DNA from: Bradyrhizobium sp. SK17
Lineage (GTDB): Bacteria; Pseudomonadota; Alphaproteobacteria; Rhizobiales; Xanthobacteraceae
DNA: 64,000 nt
Direction: 5' to 3'
NCBI RefSeq assembly: GCF_002831585.1
Contig: NZ_CP025113.1
Coordinates: 558,001-622,000 of the forward strand
Below the pieces are notes generated by a model. The model saw only the letters and a program-made list of their open reading frames with translations, was not told the DNA's origin and did no database searches. The first letter of the stretch is position 1, and the number at the start of each line of letters is the position of its first letter. The translations under genes and the position numbers were made by a program. This document shows, in pieces, positions 53,290-64,000 of the stretch.

Positions 53290-54480
53290 CTACAGCCCCA
53301 GCACGGCCTTGCTGATGATGTTGCGCTGGATCTCGTTGGAGCCGCCGTAGATCGAGACCTTGCGGTTGTTGAAGTAGCTCGGCGCGATCTGCGCGGTCCA
53401 ATCCATGCTCTCGTTGGAGCCGGCATCGCCGTGCTCGTCATAGGGCGCGGCGAACGGGCCGATGATCTCCATCAGGAGCTCGGTCGTGGTCTGCTGGATT
53501 TCCGAGCCCTTGATCTTGAGCACCGAGGAGGCCGGGTTGGGCTTGCCCTTGCCGTGCTTGCCCTCGTCGGCGACGACGCGGAGCTGGGTGAGCTCGAGCG
53601 CCTTCAGCTCGATCTCGCAAGCCGTGAGCTTCTCGCGGAACGCCGGATCCTCGATGACCGGTCGGCCGCCGGACTCGACCTTGGAGGCCAGCGCGCGAAT
53701 GCGGCGGAGCCGTTCCTTCGAGACGCCGACCCGGGCGATGCCGGTGCGCTCATTGCCGAGCAGGAACTTGGCGTAATCCCAGCCCTTGTTCTCCTCGCCG
53801 ATCAGGTTCTCGTAGGGCACCTCGACGTCGTCGAAGAACACCTCGTTGACCTCGTGGCCGCCGTCGATGGTCTGGATCGGACGCACGGTGACGCCCTTCG
53901 ACTTCATGCTGAACACGATGAACGAGATGCCCATCTGCTTCTTCGCGTTCTTGTCGGTGCGGCAGAGACAGAAGATCATGTCGGCGTGCTGGGCCAGCGT
54001 GGTCCAGGTCTTCTGGCCGTTGATGATCCACTTGTCGCCCTTGCGCTCGGCCGTGGTCTTCAGCGAAGCGAGGTCCGAACCCGAGCCCGGCTCCGAGAAG
54101 CCCTGGCACCACCAGTCGTCGACATTGGCGATGCGCGGCAGGTATTCCTTCTTCTGCTTCTCGTTGCCGAAGGTGTAGATGACCGGGCCGACCATGCTGA
54201 CGCCGAAGGCCAGCGGCTGCGGCGCCGGATAGGATTGCAGCTCCTCGTTGAAGATGTAGTGCTGCACGGTGGTCCAGCCGGTGCCGCCATGTTCCTTCGG
54301 CCAATGGGTGACGCCCCAGCCCTTCTTGTTGAGGATGCGCCACCAGGTGACCATCTCGTCCTTCGACAGATGACGGCCCTCCTGCAGTTTGCGCCGTGTC
54401 TCCGGCGGCACGTTGTTCTTGAAGAACTCCCGCACCTCCTCGCGAAACGCTATCTCTTCCTTGGTGAAAGCGAGATCCAT
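53290..54480 (-). CDS. pimC: Acyl-CoA dehydrogenase (PimC-like)
   Basis: A 396-residue acyl-CoA dehydrogenase. Key blocks are MDLAFTKEEIAFREEVREFF, GFSEPGSGSDLASLKTTAE (the substrate loop), WIINGQKTWTTLAQHADM, and the C-terminal IYGGSNEIQRNIISKAVLGL (FAD-binding). ATG 54480 has a strong AAAGGAGGATCCG site. It pairs with the PimD-like gene just downstream and is likely to form a heteromeric dehydrogenase for medium-chain or dicarboxylyl-CoA. Spacing is filled by a palindromic repeat on each side. Confidence 0.8.
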   Translation of the reverse strand: MDLAFTKEEIAFREEVREFFKNNVPPETRRKLQEGRHLSKDEMVTWWRILNKKGWGVTHWPKEHGGTGWTTVQHYIFNEELQSYPAPQPLAFGVSMVGPVIYTFGNEKQKKEYLPRIANVDDWWCQGFSEPGSGSDLASLKTTAERKGDKWIINGQKTWTTLAQHADMIFCLCRTDKNAKKQMGISFIVFSMKSKGVTVRPIQTIDGGHEVNEVFFDDVEVPYENLIGEENKGWDYAKFLLGNERTGIARVGVSKERLRRIRALASKVESGGRPVIEDPAFREKLTACEIELKALELTQLRVVADEGKHGKGKPNPASSVLKIKGSEIQQTTTELLMEIIGPFAAPYDEHGDAGSNESMDWTAQIAPSYFNNRKVSIYGGSNEIQRNIISKAVLGL

Positions 54481-54520
54481 CGGATCCTCCTTTGAGCGAA
54501 ATCTAACGCCTTGTTTCGTT

Positions 54521-54640
54521 GTCGTCCTGGCGAAAGCCAGGACCCATTACCACCGGCCTTCGTTGTCTTGCGAAGGCGACTACCGTCTGTGCCCCTCACC
54601 CCGGCCTCGGGGTATGGATCCTGGCTTTCGCCAGGACGAC
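54521..54640. repeat. Intergenic palindromic repeat inside the pim-type operon
   Basis: Arms GTCGTCCTGGCGAAAGCCAG at 54521 and CTGGCTTTCGCCAGGACGAC ending 54640, with a second inner pair CCGGCCTTCG/CGAAGG. A half copy lies at 45274-45293. It sits between the thiolase and PimC-like genes. Confidence 0.7.
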
Positions 54641-54646
54641 GGTGGA

Positions 54647-55834
54647 TTACTGCAACACCTCGAACAACCCGGCCGCGCCCATGCCGCCACCGACGCACAT
54701 GGTGACGACGGCATACTTGGCCTTGCGGCGGCGGCCTTCGATCAACGCGTGGCCGGTGAGCCGCGCACCCGACATACCATAGGGATGGCCGACCGAGATC
54801 GCGCCGCCATTGACGTTGATCTTCTCAGGATCGATGCCGAGCTTGTCGCGGCAGTACAGCACCTGCACCGCGAACGCCTCGTTGAGCTCCCAGAGGTCGA
54901 TGTCGTCGACCGTGAGGCCATGGCGCTTCAACAGCCGCGGCACCGCGAACACCGGGCCGATGCCCATCTCGTCCGGCTCGCAGCCGGCGGAGACGAAGCC
55001 GCGGAAGATGCCGAGCGGCTTGAGCCCGCGCTTGGCGGCTTCCTTGTCGCTCATGATCACCGAGGCGCTGGCACCGTCCGACAGCTGGCTGGCATTGCCG
55101 GCGGTGATGCTGAAACCCTCGCCGCGCACCGCCTTGAGGCTGGCGAGCCCTTCGGCCGTGGTCTCGGGCCGCGGACCTTCGTCCTGCGACAGCGTCACTT
55201 CCTTCATCGTGACGGCACCGCTCGCCTTGTCGGTCACCGCCATCATGGTGGTGATCGGCGCGAGCTCGTCCTTGAACTTGCCGCCCTGCTGCGCGGCCGC
55301 GGTGCGGCGCTGGCTCTCCAGGCCGTATTCGTCCTGCCTCTCGCGCGAGATGTTGTAGCGCTTGGCGACGATCTCCGCGGTGTCGATCATCGGCATGTAG
55401 ACCTCGCCCTTGATCTTGAGCAGCGCCGGATCCTGGGCATGGAAGCCATTCATCTTGTCGTTCTGCACCAGCGAGATCGACTCGCCGCCGCCGCCGACCG
55501 CGATCTCGACGCCGTCGAAGATCACCGAACGCGCGGCGAGCGCGATCGCCTGCAAGCCGGAAGCGCACTGACGATCGATGGTGGTGCCGGCGACCGTCAC
55601 CGGCAGGCCGGCGCGCAGCAGCGCCTTGCGCGCGATGTTGCCGCCGGTCGCGCCCTGCTGCATCGCCGCGCCCATCACGACGTCCTCGATCTCCTTCGGA
55701 TCGACCTTGGCGCGCGCCACCGCCTCGCCGATCGCGTGACCGAGCAAGGTCGCGCCTTCGGTGGCGTTGAGCGCGCCGCGATAGGCCTTGCCGATCGGCG
55801 TGCGGGCGGTGGAGACGATAACGGCGTCGGTCAT
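54647..55834 (-). CDS. pimB: Acetyl-CoA C-acyltransferase (thiolase, PimB-like)
   Basis: A 395-residue thiolase. It has the nucleophile motif [13 protein letters not shown], the second cysteine in [13 protein letters not shown], and the His in [11 protein letters not shown]. This is the biosynthetic/degradative thiolase fold, cleaving 3-oxoacyl-CoA to acetyl-CoA and a shortened acyl-CoA. ATG 55834 overlaps the CoA-ligase stop by four bases, so it is coupled to it. Operon order supports PimB; the symbol is tentative. Confidence 0.85.
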   Translation of the reverse strand: MTDAVIVSTARTPIGKAYRGALNATEGATLLGHAIGEAVARAKVDPKEIEDVVMGAAMQQGATGGNIARKALLRAGLPVTVAGTTIDRQCASGLQAIALAARSVIFDGVEIAVGGGGESISLVQNDKMNGFHAQDPALLKIKGEVYMPMIDTAEIVAKRYNISRERQDEYGLESQRRTAAAQQGGKFKDELAPITTMMAVTDKASGAVTMKEVTLSQDEGPRPETTAEGLASLKAVRGEGFSITAGNASQLSDGASASVIMSDKEAAKRGLKPLGIFRGFVSAGCEPDEMGIGPVFAVPRLLKRHGLTVDDIDLWELNEAFAVQVLYCRDKLGIDPEKINVNGGAISVGHPYGMSGARLTGHALIEGRRRKAKYAVVTMCVGGGMGAAGLFEVLQ

Positions 55835-57516
55835 GAACGGGATCCTGTAGTCTGTTGTTGGGTGGATGGAGATGATTTGGGCTGTTGCTGGCGCAGTTCG
55901 TGACGCGACAGCTTGCCAACCGGGGTACGCGGCAGCTCGTCGACGAACTCGACCGCCGCCGGCAGTTCGTGTTTGCCAAGCTTGCCGGTGAGGAAGGCGC
56001 GCAGCTCGTCGTTCGAGAACGGCTGCTGGCCGTCGCGCAGCTTGATGAAGGCCTTCGCCGCCTCGCCGCGGTAATCGTCGGGAATGCCGATCACGATCAC
56101 CTCCTGCACGGCGGGATGGGTGTAGATCGCCTGCTCGATCATCTGCGGATAGACGTTGAAGCCGCCGGAGATGATCATGTCCTTCTTGCGGTCGACCAGG
56201 TAGAAATAGCCGTCGGCATCCACGTAGCCGATGTCGCCGGTCAGGAAGCGGTCGCCGACGAAGGCCTCGGCGGTCTCCGCCGGCCTGTTCCAGTAGCCCT
56301 TGGTGACGTTCGGGCCGCGGATGCGGATTTCGCCGACCTCGCCGACCGGCATCACCCTGGTGGAATCCTCCAGCGACACCACGTCCATCTCGATGCCGGG
56401 CAGCATCAGCCCGATCGAGCCCGGCTTCTCCGGTCCGTCCTTCGGGTGGCCGGTGCCGGGCGAGCAGGTCTCGGTCATGCCCCAGCCGCTCTTCAGCTTC
56501 ATGCCGACGCGGCGCTCGAAGATCTTGGCGACCTCCACCGGCAGCGGCGCGCCGCCGGAGCCGGCGACCACCAGCGAAGACAGATCGCGCTTGTCGAGAT
56601 CGGGCAGCGAGGCGATCGCGATCCACATCGTCGGCACGCCCGGAAACACCGTCGCGCGCTTGACCTCGATGTCGCGCATCACGGCTTCGACATCGAAGCG
56701 CTGATGCAGCGAGATCAGATGGCCGCGCCGGATCACCGACAGCAGCACGACGGTCAGCGCGTAGATGTGAAACAGCGGCAGCACGCAGATCACGCGCTCG
56801 ATCGCGTTGCGTTCGAGCCGCCCGGGCTTGCCCCAGACGTCGTAGATCGACACCGCCGCGGTGAGATTGCCGTGGCTGAGCATCGCGCCCTTGGGCAGGC
56901 CGGTGGTGCCGCCGGTATATTGCAGCAGCGCGACGTCCTCGACATCGACGGCCGGCCATTGCGACGGCTTGGTCACGCCCTCGATGAACTGCCGGTGCGT
57001 GATGATCCTGGGATTGTCGGGCAACGCGGTCTGCGGCGTGCCGACCTTGCCCCAATTGTCGTCCTCGCAAACGATCAGACGGTCGAGCAGACCCTTGTCG
57101 AGAAACTTCAGCGCGGTCGGCAGCAGCGCCGAGAGATTGCTGGTGACCAGCACGCGCGCGCCGGAATCGGACAGCTTGTGCGACAGCGCGATCTCGCCGT
57201 CGAGCGGCGACAAATGCACGACGCGGGCGCCGGCCTTCAGCGCGCCGAAGAAATTGATTGGATGGTCAGGCGAATTGCCGAGGAACAGCGCAACCGACAT
57301 GCCCTTGCCGTAGCCGGCCCGCATGAAGGCGGCGGCAGCGGTCTCGACCAGGGCTTCCAGCTCGCCGTAGCTGATCGGCCGGTCGCGGAATTCGAGCACC
57401 GGGCGGGTGCCGAATTCTGCGGCCGCGGTCGCGAGCAGATCCGGCAGCGTGCCGCGCGTGATCTCGTCGCTCCACTTCACGCCGGGTGGATAATATTGTT
57501 CGCCGGGATAGGTCAT
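55831..57516 (-). CDS. pimA: Acyl-CoA ligase (PimA-like)
   Basis: The protein has about 561 residues of the AMP-binding superfamily. It has [19 protein letters not shown] (P-loop), [14 protein letters not shown], the [19 protein letters not shown] hinge and the C-terminal lysine block [14 protein letters not shown]. It activates an acid (in R. palustris, dicarboxylates such as pimelate) with CoA and ATP. The start at ATG 57516 has a weak ribosome site. Its stop overlaps the thiolase start (ATGA). Confidence 0.85.
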   Translation of the reverse strand: MTYPGEQYYPPGVKWSDEITRGTLPDLLATAAAEFGTRPVLEFRDRPISYGELEALVETAAAAFMRAGYGKGMSVALFLGNSPDHPINFFGALKAGARVVHLSPLDGEIALSHKLSDSGARVLVTSNLSALLPTALKFLDKGLLDRLIVCEDDNWGKVGTPQTALPDNPRIITHRQFIEGVTKPSQWPAVDVEDVALLQYTGGTTGLPKGAMLSHGNLTAAVSIYDVWGKPGRLERNAIERVICVLPLFHIYALTVVLLSVIRRGHLISLHQRFDVEAVMRDIEVKRATVFPGVPTMWIAIASLPDLDKRDLSSLVVAGSGGAPLPVEVAKIFERRVGMKLKSGWGMTETCSPGTGHPKDGPEKPGSIGLMLPGIEMDVVSLEDSTRVMPVGEVGEIRIRGPNVTKGYWNRPAETAEAFVGDRFLTGDIGYVDADGYFYLVDRKKDMIISGGFNVYPQMIEQAIYTHPAVQEVIVIGIPDDYRGEAAKAFIKLRDGQQPFSNDELRAFLTGKLGKHELPAAVEFVDELPRTPVGKLSRHELRQQQPKSSPSTQQQTTGSRS

Positions 57517-57552
57517 GAAAGGTCTTGCATCCGTGAGGTGACCCCGCTGCGC

Positions 57553-57665
57553 GGGCTCCCCTCCCCTTGCGGGGAGGGGTTGGGGGAAGGGGTACCACTC
57601 GGGCAGTCCCGATGCGGCCATCCCTCTCCCTCACCCTCCCCCACAAGGGGGGAGGGAACCCTACC
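57553..57665. repeat. Intergenic palindromic repeat, family A
   Basis: Arms GGGCTCCCCTCCCCTTGCGG (57553) and its pairing CCTCCCCCACAAGGGGGGAGG (57635-57655), with GGGGTACCAC in the middle. The same hairpin followed by GGTACCAC is in the ligase insert at 2700-2750. It separates the PimA- and PimF-like genes. Confidence 0.75.
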
Positions 57666-57690
57666 AGCGAGTCCGTGGCCAGGAAGCCAA

Positions 57691-59787
<2,097 letters not shown>

Positions 59788-59866
59788 CGGGACTCTCCCT
59801 GGATGCTTGTTCTTGAACTTGTGTTGAGTAGCTGCACGACCTGCGTCGAACCGCCGCGATTAGACC

Positions 59867-59885
59867 AATTTCGCACTGCGAAATT
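59867..59885. promoter_or_regulatory. Perfect 9-bp inverted repeat, candidate IclR operator
   Basis: AATTTCGCA-C-TGCGAAATT is an exact inverted repeat with a one-base centre, between the divergent pimF-like and IclR genes. AT-rich flanks with TTGACA-like and TATAAT-like pieces follow (ATCTTGACAC near 59896). IclR dimers typically bind such sites, so it is a likely operator; binding is inferred. Confidence 0.6.
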
Positions 59886-59969
59886 TAATTCCACATCTTG
59901 ACACGGAGGGTTATTTTGAAGCACGAGCCTTGTCAACGAGCATGACAAGGGTAGGACAAAGGATCGGCA

Positions 59970-60836
59970 ATGAAGCGCGCCGGCAAGAAAGTAGCGACCG
60001 ATCGCAATTTCGTCGTCGCGCTTTCCCGCGGACTGGACGTTCTGCGCGCATTTCAACCCAATGACGGCCTGCTCGGCAATCAGGAGATTGCAGCCCGCAC
60101 CAAGTTACCGAAGCCGACCATTTCCCGACTGACATACACACTGACCAAGTTGGGATACCTTACACCTGTACCGAAATTCGAGAAGTACCAGCTCGCGCCG
60201 TCGGCGATGGCGCTCGGCTACGCCGCGCTCGCCAATCTCGGCGTTCGGCATTTGTCCGAGCCGTATCGAGAAGAAGTGATGCGCGCGACCGGCGGCGCCG
60301 TCGCGGTCGGCGGCCGCGACCGCCACAGCATGATCTATTTCGGGCAGAGCCGGAACGGCCTGGCGCTCGGCGTGCAACTCGACGTCGGCTCGCGGGTGCC
60401 GATCGCAACCACAGCGATGGGACGTGCCTATATTTGGGCATTGCCACCCGACGATCGTGCGGCATTATTGCGCGAGCTGCGGGATCACTATGGCAGCCGC
60501 TGGGCCAAGATGCGTGACGGCATCGAGCGTTCCGGCGAGACGGTTGCGAAGCATGGCTTCACGATGTCCACCGGCGATTGGCAGAACGACGTCGCCGCGG
60601 TCGGTGTTGCGTTGAGACTGAATGATGGGACCGGTCCCTATGCCTTCAATTGCGGCGCGCCGGCATTCCGCTTCACGGAAGACCGATTGCTCAACGACAT
60701 TGGACCTCGTCTTGTGGCGATGGTAAGAAACATCGAGCAGGCGCTCGGTGGGATAGCGCCGCAATCCAAAAAAGAACAAAGCAAAAAGACCAGAGTAGGA
60801 GGGAAAGTTGCACGTTTGGCCGAGGGGATCAGATAG
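59970..60836 (+). CDS. IclR family transcriptional regulator
   Basis: A 288-residue protein. The winged helix has LDVLRAFQPNDGLLGNQEIAART and PKPTISRLTYTLTKLGYL; the C-terminal effector domain has VPIATTAMGRAYIWALPPDDR and a Lys-rich tail. It should regulate the divergent pim-type operon and perhaps the downstream ABC genes, with an acyl-CoA or dicarboxylate as effector. It lies 69 nt upstream of the first ABC gene on the same strand. Confidence 0.9.
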   Translation: MKRAGKKVATDRNFVVALSRGLDVLRAFQPNDGLLGNQEIAARTKLPKPTISRLTYTLTKLGYLTPVPKFEKYQLAPSAMALGYAALANLGVRHLSEPYREEVMRATGGAVAVGGRDRHSMIYFGQSRNGLALGVQLDVGSRVPIATTAMGRAYIWALPPDDRAALLRELRDHYGSRWAKMRDGIERSGETVAKHGFTMSTGDWQNDVAAVGVALRLNDGTGPYAFNCGAPAFRFTEDRLLNDIGPRLVAMVRNIEQALGGIAPQSKKEQSKKTRVGGKVARLAEGIR

Positions 60837-60905
60837 CCTCCATCACGTCCGGCGAAGTCCATCGCAGGGCCGCTCGCACCGCTCGAAGACGGCGGGCGAG
60901 ACGAG

Positions 60906-61703
60906 ATGACGCAGGCACAGCTCGCGCAGGGGAACGATCCCCTGCTCGCGGTTCGCGACGTCAGCGTCGTGTTCGGCGGCATCATCGCATTGAACGGCGT
61001 GTCGTTCGACATGCGCCGTGGACAGATCCTCGGCTTGATCGGCCCGAACGGCGCCGGCAAGACCACGCTGTTCAATTGCCTGTCGCGGCTCTATCAGCCG
61101 TCGTCCGGCGACATCCTGATGGAAGGCAAGAGCATCCTGACACGGCCGCCGCACCGGATCGCCGAGATCGGCATCGGCCGCACCTTCCAGAACGTCGCAT
61201 TGTTTCCCAATCTTTCCGTGATCGACAACGTCCGCGTCGGCGCGCATGCGCGCACCTCGAGCGACATCGTCAGCGACTCGCTGCGCCTCGCCTGGGTTCG
61301 CCGCGGCGAGAACGACATGAACAAGAAGGTGCACGACATCCTCGGCTATCTCGATCTCGAGGACGTCGCCCACACCGTGGTTTCGGGACTTCCGTTCGGC
61401 ACCCAGAAGCGCGTCGAGCTGGCGCGCGCTTTGGCCGCAGATCCGAAGATCCTGCTGCTCGACGAGCCGGCCGGCGGCCTCAATCACGAGGAAGTCTATG
61501 TGCTCGGCGACCTGATCCGCAAAATCCGCGATGACCGTAAAATTACGGTGTTGCTGGTCGAGCATCACATGGGTCTCGTGATGTCGATCGCAGACCACGT
61601 CGTCGCGCTCAATTTCGGCCGCAAGCTCGCCGAAGGCACGCCGGCCCAGGTCCAGGCCGACCCCGACGTCATCAAGGCCTATCTGGGGAGCAAGGACCAA
61701 TGA
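60906..61703 (+). CDS. ABC transporter ATP-binding protein (LivG-type)
   Basis: A 265-residue ATPase. Walker A is GPNGAGKTTLFN, the signature-like loop is SGLPFGTQKRVELARAL, and Walker B is ILLLDEPAGGLN. The LPFGTQKRVE variant is typical of the LivG half of branched-chain amino-acid-type uptake systems. In R. palustris the equivalent transporter beside the pim genes takes up dicarboxylic acids, so this one probably does too. It overlaps the next ATPase gene by ATGA. Confidence 0.9.
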   Translation: MTQAQLAQGNDPLLAVRDVSVVFGGIIALNGVSFDMRRGQILGLIGPNGAGKTTLFNCLSRLYQPSSGDILMEGKSILTRPPHRIAEIGIGRTFQNVALFPNLSVIDNVRVGAHARTSSDIVSDSLRLAWVRRGENDMNKKVHDILGYLDLEDVAHTVVSGLPFGTQKRVELARALAADPKILLLDEPAGGLNHEEVYVLGDLIRKIRDDRKITVLLVEHHMGLVMSIADHVVALNFGRKLAEGTPAQVQADPDVIKAYLGSKDQ

Positions 61704-62413
61704 CCACGATGCTCAACGTCAAGGACCTGCGCGCCTATTACGGCCAGGTCCAGGCCCTGCACGGCCTCACCTTTTCGCTCAACGAAGGCTCGCTGACCAC
61801 GCTGCTTGGCGCCAACGGCGCCGGCAAGACCACCACGCTGCGGGCGATCTGCAACATGGTGCGCTCGACCGGCGCGATCGAGTTCGACGGCAAGCCGATC
61901 GGAACCCGTTCCACCGAGAACGTGGTCCGCCTCGGCATCGCCCATGTGCCGCAGGGCCGCGGCACCTTCACCAACATGACGGTGGAGGAAAATCTGCAAC
62001 TCGGCGCCATCAGCCGCTCCGACAAGGGCGCGATCGGCACCGACATCGAGCGGATGTACGAGCACTTCCCGGTGCTCAAGCAGCGCTACACCCAGCAGGC
62101 CGGCACGCTGTCCGGCGGCGAGCAGCAGATGCTCGCGGTGGCGCGCGCGCTGATGCTGCGGCCGCGCCTGATGCTGCTCGACGAACCGTCGTTCGGCCTC
62201 GCACCACTGATCGTGCGCGACCTGTTCCGGATTCTCGGCAAGATCAATCGCGAAGAGAAGGTGACCATCCTGGTGGTCGAGCAGAATGCGCAGCTCGCGC
62301 TCGAGCTCGCCGACCAGGCCTATGTGATCGAAACCGGACGGATCGTGATGTCGGGCAATGCCAAGGACATCGCGAACAATGAAGACGTCCGCAAATCCTA
62401 TCTCGGCTACTGA
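61700..62413 (+). CDS. ABC transporter ATP-binding protein (LivF-type)
   Basis: A 237-residue ATPase with Walker A GANGAGKTTTLR, the classical signature TLSGGEQQMLAVARAL and Walker B MLLLDEPSFGLAP. It pairs with the LivG-type ATPase, whose stop it overlaps (ATGA). Together they would form the nucleotide-binding heterodimer of the uptake system. Substrate inferred from context only. Confidence 0.92.
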   Translation: MTTMLNVKDLRAYYGQVQALHGLTFSLNEGSLTTLLGANGAGKTTTLRAICNMVRSTGAIEFDGKPIGTRSTENVVRLGIAHVPQGRGTFTNMTVEENLQLGAISRSDKGAIGTDIERMYEHFPVLKQRYTQQAGTLSGGEQQMLAVARALMLRPRLMLLDEPSFGLAPLIVRDLFRILGKINREEKVTILVVEQNAQLALELADQAYVIETGRIVMSGNAKDIANNEDVRKSYLGY

Positions 62414-62425
62414 GGAGCTGGCACA

Positions 62426-63304
62426 ATGGAGCTTTTTGCCAACCAGGTCCTGGCCGGCATCGCCACCGGCGCGATCTATGCATGCATGGCGCTCGCGGTG
62501 GTCATGATCTACCAGGCCATCGACCATCTGAATTTCGCCCAGGGCGAAATGGCGATGTTCTCGACCTTCGTGTCCTGGCAGCTGATGCAATGGGGCGTGC
62601 CATATTGGGGCGCCTTTGTGCTCACGGTCGCCTTTTCGTTCGCAGCCGGCATCGTCATCGAGCGGCTGCTGTTCAAGCCGCTGGCGAAGGCGCCGATCCT
62701 GACCAACGTCGCCGGGTTCATCGCGCTCTATGCGATCATCAACTCGGTCGCCGGCCTGATCTGGGACTTCACCATCAAGCAATATCCGACGCCGTTCGGC
62801 TCCTCGCCGTTCCTCGGCAGCCAGCTGATCTCGACCCACCAGGCCGGCATGATCGGCATCACGCTGCTGATGCTGCTCCTGCTGTTCTTCTTCTTCCGCT
62901 TCACCCGGGTCGGTCTTGCGATGCGGGCGGCGGCTTCGCTGCCGGAATCGGCCCGCCTGGTCGGCATCAACACCTCGTGGATGATCGCGCTCGGTTGGGG
63001 CATGGCGTCCGCGATCGGCTCGATCGCCGGCATGATGATCGCACCGGTGGTGTTCCTCGAGCCGAACATGATGCTCGGCGTGCTGATCTACGGATTTGCC
63101 GCGGCCGTGCTCGGCGGCCTGAGCTCGCCGTTCGGCGCCGTGATGGGCGGCTTCCTGGTCGGCATCTTCGAGAACCTGGTCGGCACCTACATCCCCGGCG
63201 TCGGCAATGAGCTGAAACTTCCGATCGCGCTTGCGCTGATCATCGTCGTCCTGGTCGTGAAACCGGCAGGCCTGTTCGGCCGCGCCATCGTCAAGCGAGT
63301 TTGA
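62426..63304 (+). CDS. Branched-chain-type ABC transporter permease (LivH-type)
   Basis: A 292-residue membrane protein with about eight helices and the LivH pattern: FANQVLAGIATGAIYACMALAVVMIYQAIDHLNFAQGEMAMF, then the EAA-like MRAAASLPESARLVGINTSWMIALGW loop and GLSSPFGAVMGGFLVGIFENLVG. ATG 62426 has a TGAGGAGCTGGCACA site. It should form the membrane channel with the LivM-type subunit that follows. Confidence 0.92.
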   Translation: MELFANQVLAGIATGAIYACMALAVVMIYQAIDHLNFAQGEMAMFSTFVSWQLMQWGVPYWGAFVLTVAFSFAAGIVIERLLFKPLAKAPILTNVAGFIALYAIINSVAGLIWDFTIKQYPTPFGSSPFLGSQLISTHQAGMIGITLLMLLLLFFFFRFTRVGLAMRAAASLPESARLVGINTSWMIALGWGMASAIGSIAGMMIAPVVFLEPNMMLGVLIYGFAAAVLGGLSSPFGAVMGGFLVGIFENLVGTYIPGVGNELKLPIALALIIVVLVVKPAGLFGRAIVKRV

Positions 63305-63306
63305 TC

Positions 63307-64000
63307 ATGAGCGCCGCTGAAGAAATCGTCACAGAAGCCCCGGCCATCGAGGCCGTGCCAAAGCGCGCGATGACCCTGGGTTACGGCACCTCGCTCGTGG
63401 TGCTGGCCGCGCTGATCATCATCCCGCTGTTCGTGAAGAACTTCATCATCTTCCAGATGACGATGCTTCTGATCTACGCGCTCGCGGTGATGGCCCTCAA
63501 CATCCTGACCGGCGGCAGCGGTCAGTTCTCGCTCGGTCAGAGCGCGTTCTATGCCGTCGGCGCCTATACGTCGGCGATCCTGATGGAGCATGCGGGCATG
63601 AACTATGCCCTCACGCTGCCAATCGCCGGCATCGTCTGCTTCGGCTTCGGCTTCCTGTTCGGCCAGCCGGCGCTGCGGCTTTCCGGCGTCTATCTGGCGC
63701 TCGCGACCTTTGCGCTTGCCACCGCGATGCCGCAGCTGCTCAAGCTCGGCTATTTCGAGCACTGGACCGGCGGCGTGCAAGGCCTCGTCGTCACCAAGCC
63801 GGATGCCCCGTTCGGCCTGCCGATGTCGCAGGACATGTGGCTCTACTACTTCACCCTGGTGGTCTCGATCGCAATCTATGTCGCCTCGGTGAACCTGCTG
63901 CGCTCGCGCTCCGGCCGCGCCTTCATGGCGATCCGCGACAACGAGATCGCGGCCTCCGCGATGGGTGTCGACGTCGCGCTGTACAAGACGCTGGCGTTCG
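63307..64000 (+). CDS. Branched-chain-type ABC transporter permease (LivM-type), partial
   Basis: The gene starts at ATG 63307, three bases after the LivH-type stop, and runs off the window. The 231 residues visible have MALNILTGGSGQFSLGQSAFYAVGAY, GVYLALATFALATAMPQ, and MAIRDNEIAASAMGVDV, the LivM signature loop. The N-terminal cytosolic extension (MSAAEEIVTEAPAIEAVPKR) is longer than usual. A solute-binding-protein gene probably follows beyond the window. Confidence 0.9.
   Translation, partial: MSAAEEIVTEAPAIEAVPKRAMTLGYGTSLVVLAALIIIPLFVKNFIIFQMTMLLIYALAVMALNILTGGSGQFSLGQSAFYAVGAYTSAILMEHAGMNYALTLPIAGIVCFGFGFLFGQPALRLSGVYLALATFALATAMPQLLKLGYFEHWTGGVQGLVVTKPDAPFGLPMSQDMWLYYFTLVVSIAIYVASVNLLRSRSGRAFMAIRDNEIAASAMGVDVALYKTLAF

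Noticed and set aside
54647..57070. A longer frame joining the thiolase to upstream sequence (807 residues)
   Set aside because: The upstream part overlaps the CoA-ligase gene in another frame; the thiolase starts cleanly at ATG 55834.

Overview
The window reads as chromosomal DNA of a Bradyrhizobium-like alphaproteobacterium (Bradyrhizobium/Rhodopseudomonas group). The evidence is high GC with strongly GC3-biased codons, a DUF3551 small secreted protein, a class I lysyl-tRNA synthetase, a SAM-II riboswitch, the paired ligase/exonuclease repair genes of rhizobia, many intergenic palindromic repeats, and a dicarboxylate-degradation (pim-type) operon next to an ABC transporter, as in Rhodopseudomonas palustris. 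This assignment comes from gene content and was not searched.

Layout, left to right. 1-9.2 kb: a TPR methyltransferase diverges from a DNA-repair pair (metallo-beta-lactamase exonuclease plus ATP-dependent DNA ligase), followed by a small membrane protein, a second metallo-hydrolase, a MATE transporter, pyrD with a DUF952 gene, and a Ser-Lys-dyad repressor. 9.2-18 kb: housekeeping and redox genes (cytochrome c, class II aldolase, ketopantoate-reductase-like enzyme, class I LysRS, solute-binding protein, SCO protein, FAD dehydrogenase). 18-29.5 kb: regulator/target pairs (MocR with an MFS transporter; HxlR with a CDGSH/globin fusion; LysR with a Rieske oxygenase), then a LuxR-type regulator, a haloacid dehalogenase and a P450. 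29.8-35.2 kb: an apparent operon of DUF5132-like protein, HMA2 protein, P1B-type ATPase, EcsC protein and DUF445 protein. 35.3-49.5 kb: a possible LCIB-type carbonic anhydrase relative, an aldolase-family lyase, flavin enzymes, tRNA-Gly, a GT22-like glycosyltransferase, an alkyltransferase, an AraC regulator, a second MATE transporter and a dCTP deaminase. 49.5-51 kb: a SAM-II riboswitch and terminator ahead of metZ. 51-64 kb: a leftward beta-oxidation operon (pimF-A-B-C-D order, with a frameshifted SDR at its end) divergent from an IclR regulator and a rightward branched-chain-type ABC transporter that runs off the window.

The right end is the most coherent functional unit: uptake (ABC genes), activation (CoA ligase), dehydrogenation (two acyl-CoA dehydrogenases), hydration and oxidation (PimF) and thiolysis (thiolase), with a perfect 9-bp inverted repeat as likely operator between the two transcripts. 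The 29.8-35.2 kb ATPase cluster is the best candidate for a poorly described system: its pump lacks the usual CPC metal-binding triad, and it is linked to membrane-remodelling-type proteins of unknown role.

Other oddities are a palindromic repeat inserted in frame in the ligase gene, two probable frameshifts (the SDR and the DUF5132 gene), a two-CDGSH/4Fe-4S-like/truncated-haemoglobin fusion, and a P450 and an alkyltransferase that each lack a usually conserved residue. No phage, transposase, plasmid origin or CRISPR array was seen.
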